DNA from: an uncultured Clostridia bacterium
GTDB taxonomy: Bacteria > Bacillota > Clostridia > Lachnospirales > Anaerotignaceae
NCBI GenBank assembly: GCA_944384265.1
Contig: CALWSR010000022.1
Coordinates: forward strand, 1-52,044
Reading direction: 5' to 3'
DNA length: 52,044 nucleotides
The position numbers were made by a program, and so were the translations under genes. Below, piece after piece: positions 46,505 to 52,044 of the stretch; positions within the stretch are counted from its first letter, which is position 1, and every line of letters starts with the position of its first letter. The notes below the pieces were generated by a model. It did not search any database. It was given only the letters and a program-made list of their open reading frames with translations, and was not told the DNA's origin.

Positions 46505-47041
46505 ATGGAAAAAAAGGACGAGGAAAATATAGAAAAAATCAAGCTGTTTTCTCAGCTTATGGGACAGGAGGCACCCAAGGAGGAGGAGCTGTTGAAAATG
46601 ATGGAAACGGCAAAAAAAATGCAGCAGCTTTTTGCAACGGAGCAAACAAGCCCGGCGGAAAAAACAGAAAAAAAAGAATGGAAAAAGGAAGTGTTTCCCA
46701 GAGCAAAAGCTACATTGTCACAAAAGGAGGACATTACACTTTTTCCCAAAACAAAAGAGGAGAATATGATTTATGCCTCCATTCCTTTTTTGGATAAAGA
46801 ATATCAAAAGCATTTGTATGTGATTGTCAGACTGCTGGAAATGAAAAGAGTACTGCAAGAGGACAATACTGTGGCTTTGGAAGCAAGAAGCCGCCCAAGG
46901 GAGGATGTTAAAAGCAGAAGAAGAGGCCTTTTGCAGGCACTGCGCCCTTATTTGACGGCAGAAGAAAGACAAAGCGTAGATTTCATTGTAAAAGCAATGG
47001 ATATGAAAAACATTATGGAATGGAAGGATGAAATTTTATGA
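46505..47041 (+). CDS. Hypothetical helical protein, first of an overlapping pair
   Basis: 178 residues, ribosome site AAAGGGGGA. Highly charged, Glu/Lys/Met-rich, mostly helical: EEENIEKIK, a coil up to residue 85, then LYVIVRLLEMKRVLQEDN and a C-terminal LRPYLTAEERQSVDFIVKAM. No membrane helix or signal peptide. It overlaps the next gene by ATGA, so the two are translationally coupled. Both end in a similar ...ERxxxxxxxKAxxM... segment, hinting at a duplication. No family recognised. It is divergent from the split protease. Confidence 0.7.
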   Translation: MEKKDEENIEKIKLFSQLMGQEAPKEEELLKMMETAKKMQQLFATEQTSPAEKTEKKEWKKEVFPRAKATLSQKEDITLFPKTKEENMIYASIPFLDKEYQKHLYVIVRLLEMKRVLQEDNTVALEARSRPREDVKSRRRGLLQALRPYLTAEERQSVDFIVKAMDMKNIMEWKDEIL

Positions 47042-47313
47042 AAGAAACATTTTGGCAAAAAGAGGAGTTTCAAAAGCTTGGAAAAGAAAAAATTGCCATA
47101 TTGCAGGAGCTGGCAGAAAAAGCAAAGCACAAGGAGCCTATGGAGCTTTTGGAGCTTTTGCCCATATACAGCAAAAAGCTTTCCGGAGGAAATCCCATTG
47201 CGCCGGCAGAAAGAGAGGCATTGCTTGCGGCCATGGAGCAAAGCCTGGACAATCAAGAAAGACAGCGGTTTCAAAAAGCGGTGCAAATGCTGAAGATGAT
47301 GGGAAAATTGTAA
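47038..47313 (+). CDS. Hypothetical protein, second of the overlapping pair
   Basis: 91 residues, starting inside the stop of the previous gene (ATGA overlap), with GGAAGG eleven bases upstream. Helical and charged, with NPIAPAEREALLAAMEQSLD and RFQKAVQMLKMMGKL. The latter region resembles the C-terminal end of the upstream partner. A terminator follows at 47429-47454. Function unknown; the pair may act as one complex. Confidence 0.65.
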   Translation: MKETFWQKEEFQKLGKEKIAILQELAEKAKHKEPMELLELLPIYSKKLSGGNPIAPAEREALLAAMEQSLDNQERQRFQKAVQMLKMMGKL

Positions 47314-47428
47314 AAAAGCGATAAAAAGCTTTGATAAAAAAGTGTTTTTTTAAAAGAATCACCATATTGGCTAAAACAAATGTATATTTTTTGTAAAGAA
47401 ATGATATGAAAACAAGTATTTTGCATAC

Positions 47429-47454
47429 AAGGGGGAAATATGCCCCCTTTTTTT
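47429..47454 (+). terminator. Terminator after the overlapping pair
   Basis: AAGGGGG and CCCCCTT pair around a 7-nt loop, followed by seven T. Confidence 0.85.
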
Positions 47455-47496
47455 GCTTTTCAAAGACAGTGTATGGTGTTATAATTTGAATGAAAT

Positions 47497-47534
47497 AAAA
47501 ACAGGCCATGCCCTTTGGCAGACAGCCTGTTTTA
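47497..47534 (-). terminator. Terminator of the 57-residue minus-strand gene
   Basis: AAAACAGGC pairs with GCCTGTTTT with an 18-nt loop, just beyond the stop at 47546. Confidence 0.75.
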
Positions 47535-47545
47535 TATAAAGCATA

Positions 47546-47719
47546 TTAAGAGCCGGAGCAATCCAGCAGACACAAAAGTATGATTGCCATCAAACAGGTA
47601 TTTTGATGCAAAAAAGACATTTGTTTTTGAGAAAATGGCTGCTGGCCGCTGTGTTTTGTTCCGCAGTAAAGTGTGTTTTCAAAGGGACTGGGAATAGAAC
47701 GGTTATAGGCAGAATACAT
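47546..47719 (-). CDS. 57-residue protein with hydrophobic C-terminus
   Basis: A minus-strand ATG at 47719 is preceded by AAGGAGGA with good spacing; the stop is followed by a terminator hairpin, so this is a complete transcription unit. The N-terminal 40 residues are polar (SIPSPFENTLYCGTKHSG), followed by LMAIILLCLL and DCSGS. The tail is reminiscent of very short Firmicute sporulation proteins with a single C-terminal membrane helix, such as YjcZ-type, but the match is loose. No assigned function. Confidence 0.55.
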   Translation of the reverse strand: MYSAYNRSIPSPFENTLYCGTKHSGQQPFSQKQMSFLHQNTCLMAIILLCLLDCSGS

Positions 47720-47830
47720 GATATTCCTCCTTGTCAGTAAAGGTTTTGGCTATATTTAAATATATGCAGCAAAGCACTGTGATATTCGATGACAAAAGAA
47801 TCCCGCACAAGGCCAAAGAGGAGTAAGGAT

Positions 47831-48598
47831 ATGAAGCAAAAAAGACAAAGAACTTTCAGAATATTAGAGTTTAAAAGCAATCAATATGACATCATAGGCG
47901 ACATTCACGGCTGTTATCAGGAGTTTATGATGCTTTTAAAAAAGCTGGGATATGAAAAAGGGGAGGGGGCCTATTTTCATCCGGAGGGCAGAAGGCTGAT
48001 TTCTGTGGGGGATGTGGCAGACAAGGGCTATGAAAATGTTGCCTGTTTACAATTTTGGATAGACCAGGTGCAGTATGGCGGGGGCTTTTGGGTCCATGGC
48101 AATCACTGCAACAAGCTTTATCGCTATTTTTTGGGCAACAAAGTGCATATTTCCCATGGGCTGGAAAATACAGTAAAAGAAATCATGAGCCTTTCTTATG
48201 AGCAAAGAGAGGATTTGAAAAGAAAATATATGGATTGCTATGAAAGCCAATGCTATTATCTGCTTTTGGACAAAAAAAGATTGGCTGTGGTCCATGGCGG
48301 ATTAAAAGAAGAGGACATTGGCAAATGCAGCAATGCCACAAAAAAAATTTGTTTGTATGGTGAAACAACAGGCCGTTTTTTTGAAAACGGCAAGCCGGAA
48401 AGACTGGACTGGGCCTCTCAATACAGTGGAAAAACATTTATTGTATATGGACATACTGTAACGGCAGAGCCTGTCATTGTCAACAAAACAGCAGATATTG
48501 ACCAGGGCTGTGTGTATGGAGGATTTTTGACGGCAATGCGCTATCCGGAAATGGAGTTTGTGCAGGTGAAGGGAAAGCAATATGCAAAAGAGAAATAA
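47831..48598 (+). CDS. prpE: PrpE-like metallophosphatase
   Basis: 255 residues from ATG 47831, preceded by AGAGGAG; 14 earlier codons are open but lack a better site. It carries the calcineurin-type motifs: YDIIGDIHGCYQE, ISVGDVADKG, VHGNHCNKLYRY, and VYGHTVTAEP. The sequence follows PrpE of Bacillus (HCNKLYRY, DIGK, LYGETTG, NKTADIDQGCV), which hydrolyses bis(5'-nucleosyl) tetraphosphates and has been linked to spore germination. That activity is inferred from the family. It is monocistronic. Confidence 0.88.
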   Translation: MKQKRQRTFRILEFKSNQYDIIGDIHGCYQEFMMLLKKLGYEKGEGAYFHPEGRRLISVGDVADKGYENVACLQFWIDQVQYGGGFWVHGNHCNKLYRYFLGNKVHISHGLENTVKEIMSLSYEQREDLKRKYMDCYESQCYYLLLDKKRLAVVHGGLKEEDIGKCSNATKKICLYGETTGRFFENGKPERLDWASQYSGKTFIVYGHTVTAEPVIVNKTADIDQGCVYGGFLTAMRYPEMEFVQVKGKQYAKEK

Positions 48599-48774
48599 AT
48601 GCATTTTTTTTGAAAAAATATGCAAAAAATAGTTTGCAATCAGAACAAAATTTTTCTTTTTGACAGCAAAAAGCACATTTAAATAAAAAGAAATGTTGTA
48701 TACAAGGGCTTTCTGAAAAAACAGAGGGCCTTAAAATTTTGATAAAAAAATGTACATTATTAAGGAAAATTTTT

Positions 48775-48804
48775 TTGACGGCAGCTGTAAAAAAACTGTA
48801 TAAA
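48775..48804 (+). promoter_or_regulatory. Possible promoter P1 of the citrate synthase gene
   Basis: TTGACG (48775-48780), 18-bp spacer, TATAAA (48799-48804). Confidence 0.55.
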
Positions 48805-48904
48805 ATCTGTATGAAGGCAAAAAAATGTTTTTGAAAAGAGATTTTATAATATACCTTTGCACAGCAAAAAATACAGGTATTGTTAAATTTTTAAAGGGGC
48901 TGTG

Positions 48905-48933
48905 TTGACGAAAGGGGGGATGTGGTGTATAGT
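48905..48933 (+). promoter_or_regulatory. Possible promoter P2 of the citrate synthase gene
   Basis: TTGACG (48905-48910), 17-bp spacer, TATAGT (48928-48933), 91 bp before the start codon. Confidence 0.5.
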
Positions 48934-49024
48934 AAAAGAGTATCGCTTTGAAAATAATGGAAATAAAAAGCTGAATATTTATACATATTTTATATAAACC
49001 AAAAAAATATATAGGAGGGACGCC

Positions 49025-50413
49025 ATGTTCAAATATAGCCAAAAGACAAACCTTTTGGAAAGTGCTTTTCAGGCCTTTCCCTTGCAGGATGTAAAAGACC
49101 CTAATTTGTTTCGGGAATATTTTCCCTATGCAGAGGTGCCTAAGGTTGTGTTTAACCACAGATTGGTGCCAATGGAGGTGCCTCAGGAAATTTGGATTAC
49201 AGATACCACATTTCGGGACGGACAGCAGTCCAGAGAGCCTTATACAGTAAAGCAAATGACCCATCTTTTTGATTTGATACACAGACTTTCCGGCCCCAAT
49301 GGTGTTATCCGTATGAGCGAGTTTTTTTTATATACCAGAAAAGACCAGGAGGCAGTGGATAAATGTCTGGAAAAGGGCTATGCGTTTCCGGAAATTACAA
49401 GCTGGATTAGAGCCTCCAAAAAGGATTTCCAGCTGGTAAAGGAGCTGGGATTAAAAGAAACAGGAGTGCTTGTCAGCTGCTCTGACTATCACATTTTTCA
49501 TAAAATGCATATGACCCGCCATCAGGCTGTGGGCCATTATATTGGTGTTGTCAGAGAATGTATTGAAACAGGAGTCAGACCCAGATGTCATTTTGAAGAC
49601 ATTACAAGAGCTGATTTTTATGGCTTTGTGGTACCCTTTGCCATGGAGCTGATGAATTTGATGGAAGAAACGGGAGTGCCTGTCAAAATCAGAGCCTGTG
49701 ACACCATGGGATATGGCGTCACCTATCCCGGCGCAGTGCTTCCCAGAAGTGTGCCGGGCATTATATATGGTTTAAAAAATCATGCCGGCGTGCCGTCTCA
49801 TCTTTTGGAATGGCATGGGCATAACGATTTTTATAAAGCAGTCAACAATGCTTCCTATGCATGGCTTTATGGAGCCAGCGCTGTCAACTGCTCTCTTTTG
49901 GGCATTGGAGAAAGAACAGGCAATACGCCTTTGGAAGCAATGGTAATGGAATATGCCCAGCTGAGAGGCACACTTAACGGCATGGATACAAGAGTGATTA
50001 CAGAAATTGCAGAGTATTATGAAAAAGAGCTGGGCTATGTCATACCCCCTATGACGCCCTTTGTGGGAAAAAATTTTAATGTAACAAGGGCGGGCATACA
50101 CGCAGACGGTATTTTGAAAAATGAAGAAATTTATAACATATTTGATACAGAAAAGCTTTTGGACAGACCGGTGAGAATTGCCATCTCCAACACAAGTGGC
50201 ACAAGCGGCATTGCCCATTGGATTAACACCTATTTCCATTTAAAAGAGGAGGCTGCTGTGACAAAAACAGATGATGTGGTCAATGCAGTATACCACTGGG
50301 TAAATGAACAGTACAATGAAGGCCGTGTGACAGTCATCACAGATGAGGAGCTGGAGCGTGTGACACTGGAGGCCATGAGAGCCAAGGAGGAGGCCCAAAA
50401 AACAGCCCAATGA
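49025..50413 (+). CDS. Re-type citrate synthase (homocitrate/isopropylmalate synthase-like)
   Basis: 462 residues, ribosome site TAGGAGGG. It belongs to the DRE-TIM metallolyase family: TDTTFRDGQQSREPYT (metal Asp and catalytic Arg), HFEDITRADFYG, LEWHGHNDFYKA (metal His pair), and CSLLGIGERTGNTPLE. The N-terminal extension (SAFQAFPLQDVKDPN) and overall pattern match the Re-face citrate synthase of Clostridium kluyveri rather than LeuA. It would make citrate from oxaloacetate and acetyl-CoA. The following isocitrate dehydrogenase supports this assignment over isopropylmalate synthesis. Confidence 0.88.
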   Translation: MFKYSQKTNLLESAFQAFPLQDVKDPNLFREYFPYAEVPKVVFNHRLVPMEVPQEIWITDTTFRDGQQSREPYTVKQMTHLFDLIHRLSGPNGVIRMSEFFLYTRKDQEAVDKCLEKGYAFPEITSWIRASKKDFQLVKELGLKETGVLVSCSDYHIFHKMHMTRHQAVGHYIGVVRECIETGVRPRCHFEDITRADFYGFVVPFAMELMNLMEETGVPVKIRACDTMGYGVTYPGAVLPRSVPGIIYGLKNHAGVPSHLLEWHGHNDFYKAVNNASYAWLYGASAVNCSLLGIGERTGNTPLEAMVMEYAQLRGTLNGMDTRVITEIAEYYEKELGYVIPPMTPFVGKNFNVTRAGIHADGILKNEEIYNIFDTEKLLDRPVRIAISNTSGTSGIAHWINTYFHLKEEAAVTKTDDVVNAVYHWVNEQYNEGRVTVITDEELERVTLEAMRAKEEAQKTAQ

Positions 50414-50578
50414 AATGCCTTGCAAAGCATTGTGTTTATCTAAAAAACAGCCAAAAATCCAAGAGTATATGGAAAAAGGGCAGGCAGCAAAGAGAATCAG
50501 GCAGAATAAATCTGTTTTGATGCAAAAGAAATACTTCATAGCCAGCAGCAGGATATGAAAAAAGGAGGAGTAAATAAA

Positions 50579-51739
50579 ATGAATCAGCAAATTGAACAGG
50601 CAAAGGAGCGTTTTGGTCAGCTTTTAGAGCAACAGCTTATTAGAGTGGAGCGCATGAAGGCGCAAAAGGAATTTGTAGATTATCAAAAAAAGGAGCAAAT
50701 TGTCATTGGCATTGCCGGAGGTGACGGCATTGGCCCTGCCATTACAGCGCAGGCAAAAAGAATTATGGAATTTTTATTAAAGGATGCTGTAAAAAAGGGC
50801 AAAGTAACATTTCAAATGATAAATGACTTGACCATTGAAAAAAGAGTGGAGGCCATGAAAGCCATTCCTGACCATGTGGTGGAGGAGCTGAAGCAGTGTG
50901 ATGTCATATTAAAAGGGCCTACCACAACGCCAAGAGCAGGAGACCCTTGGCCAAACATTGAAAGCGCAAATGTTGCCATGAGAAAGGAGCTGGATTTGTT
51001 TGCCAATGTTCGTCCTGTAAAGGTGCCTCAAATGGGCATTGACTGGGTGTTTTACAGAGAAAACACAGAGGGTGCCTATACACTGGGCAGCAAGGGGTTT
51101 GCTGTCAATGAAGACATCAGCATTGATTTTACTGTAACAACACAGGAGGGTACAGAAAGAATCATTCGTGCAGCATTTGAATATGCCAAAAAAAATGGCA
51201 AAACAAAAGTGACTGCTGTCACAAAGGCAAACATCATCAAAGCAACAGACGGCAGATTTTTGGACGTATTTTATACCATTGCAAAGCAATATCCGGACAT
51301 TGCGGCAGACGACTGGTATGTGGATATTATGACTGCCAAGCTGATAGATGAAAAACGCCGCCAGCAATTTCAAGTGGTGGTGCTGCCAAATCTTTATGGA
51401 GATATTATCACAGATGAAGCGGCAGAGTTTCAGGGCGGCGTAGGCACAGCAGGCAGTGCAAACATTGGAAAACGCTATGCCATGTTTGAAGCCATTCACG
51501 GCTCTGCGCCCAGAATGGTGGAAGAAGGCAGAGATATTTATGCAGACCCATGCAGTGTGATTCGTGCGGTGGTAATGCTGCTTTCTCATATTGGCTTTCA
51601 AACAGAAGCGGATAAATTGGACAAGGCCCTTGACATTTGCACACAAACGGAAAGAAGGGTGTTTACAACGGGACGTTCTGACGGAGCCACTTCAGCAGAG
51701 GTTGCAGATTATATTATGGAAACCATTGAAAAAATGTAA
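50579..51739 (+). CDS. Isocitrate dehydrogenase (NAD-type family)
   Basis: 386 residues from ATG 50579, ribosome site AAAGGAGGA. Beta-decarboxylating dehydrogenase with GIAGGDGIGPAIT, KGPTTTPRAG, NVRPVKVPQMG, FYRENTEGAY (substrate), KANIIKATDGRF and NLYGDIITDEAAEFQGG (metal Asp residues). With the citrate synthase 165 bp upstream on the same strand it would convert isocitrate to 2-oxoglutarate for glutamate. Aconitase is not in the window. The N-terminal 35 residues are an unusually charged, Gln-rich extension. Confidence 0.9.
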   Translation: MNQQIEQAKERFGQLLEQQLIRVERMKAQKEFVDYQKKEQIVIGIAGGDGIGPAITAQAKRIMEFLLKDAVKKGKVTFQMINDLTIEKRVEAMKAIPDHVVEELKQCDVILKGPTTTPRAGDPWPNIESANVAMRKELDLFANVRPVKVPQMGIDWVFYRENTEGAYTLGSKGFAVNEDISIDFTVTTQEGTERIIRAAFEYAKKNGKTKVTAVTKANIIKATDGRFLDVFYTIAKQYPDIAADDWYVDIMTAKLIDEKRRQQFQVVVLPNLYGDIITDEAAEFQGGVGTAGSANIGKRYAMFEAIHGSAPRMVEEGRDIYADPCSVIRAVVMLLSHIGFQTEADKLDKALDICTQTERRVFTTGRSDGATSAEVADYIMETIEKM

Positions 51740-51740
51740 T

Positions 51741-52044
51741 ATAAAATAGTATAGGACAGTTTTTGAATGAAAATATATATTGAAATAAAAAGTGCTGTAT
51801 CAAAGAGCGTTTCAAAAAAAGGAATGGGCTGAAAAACGTGGAGCATGGCAGAAGAAAAATGGCAGGCCATATGGAAATGCTGTGAAGACGATTTTGCTGT
51901 GATAAGAGAAATATAAAAATATAAAATAAAATAGGGCAGTTTTTGAATGAAAATATATATTGAAATAAAAAGTGCTGTATCAAAGAGCGTTTCAAAAAAA
52001 GGAATGGGCTGAAAAACGTGGAGCATGGCAGAAGAAAAATGGCA
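51741..52044 (+). repeat. 180-bp tandem repeat running off the window end
   Basis: Unit 1 is 51741-51920 and unit 2 starts at 51921 and is cut by the window end after 124 bp. After three mismatches in the first 16 bases the two copies are identical over the remaining 108 bp. It begins 2 bp after the isocitrate dehydrogenase stop. No gene is seen in it. Confidence 0.95.

Larger units (their letters stand above)
48599..49024. other. Spacer with promoters and long leader of the citrate synthase gene
   Basis: No gene. Two promoter-like pairs lie at 48775-48804 and 48905-48933. A weak AAGGGCTTTCTG/CAGAGGGCCTT hairpin near 48704-48733 may terminate prpE. Confidence 0.5.

Noticed and set aside
45971..46645. 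A 224-residue minus-strand ORF as a gene.
   Set aside because: Its upstream 91 codons lack a ribosome site and its last 53 codons are element sequence antisense to the recombinase; only 46131-46372 is protease-coding.
51709..52026. 105-residue minus-strand ORF over the 180-bp repeats.
   Set aside because: It is a by-product of the repeat and overlaps the end of the isocitrate dehydrogenase gene.

Overview
The window comes from a low-GC, spore-forming anaerobic member of the Clostridia. Support includes a CotS-like spore-coat kinase, bacteriohemerythrin, a Re-type citrate synthase paired with isocitrate dehydrogenase, ThyA/DfrA, an S-box (SAM-I) riboswitch before metK, purine-rich coding strands and strong AGGAGG ribosome sites. 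A family near Lachnospiraceae/Anaerotignaceae would fit; the genus cannot be read from the sequence.

Layout. 1-6.9 kb is an accessory graveyard: an IS200/IS605 transposase tail, a degraded IS3-type element with both ends, frameshifted gene remnants, one intact TIGR04076-type gene and a long NSGxx-repeat protein of phage-associated type. 7-12 kb holds a membrane diguanylate cyclase, two more decayed genes and a pair of small unknown proteins. 12.2-26.2 kb is housekeeping: metK with its riboswitch, recD2, comF-like, an unknown Zn-Cys protein, thyA-dfrA-stalk protein, sstT, tRNA-Lys, bacteriohemerythrin, cca and cotS-like. 26.8-32.1 kb has argH and argG on the minus strand, separated by a decayed SUKH immunity gene and an FMN-binding protein. 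32.4-35.9 kb is a likely operon: FAH-family hydrolase, a wecB gene fused in frame to a second gene, lepB and a DUF1858 protein. 36.6-40.2 kb holds a flavoprotein and small unknown or decayed genes.

The most striking structure is at 40.2-46.4 kb. A subtilisin-like (AprX-type) protease gene on the minus strand is split in two by a 5,228-bp element. The element ends in a SpoIVCA-like large serine recombinase at one junction and carries a GntR regulator and a secreted protein. Both junctions carry the same 8-bp core, ACATGGGT. Removing the sequence between one core and the next restores, exactly in frame, a 318-residue subtilase with Asp, His, Asn and Ser catalytic residues. This is the architecture of skin-like intervening elements that are excised during development, although stable insertion is also possible.

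The right end (46.5-52 kb) has a pair of overlapping small genes, a 57-residue minus-strand protein, a PrpE-like phosphatase, and the Re-citrate synthase/isocitrate dehydrogenase pair that would feed 2-oxoglutarate and glutamate synthesis. It closes with a 180-bp tandem repeat running off the window. Spacers contain several short diverged repeat families.
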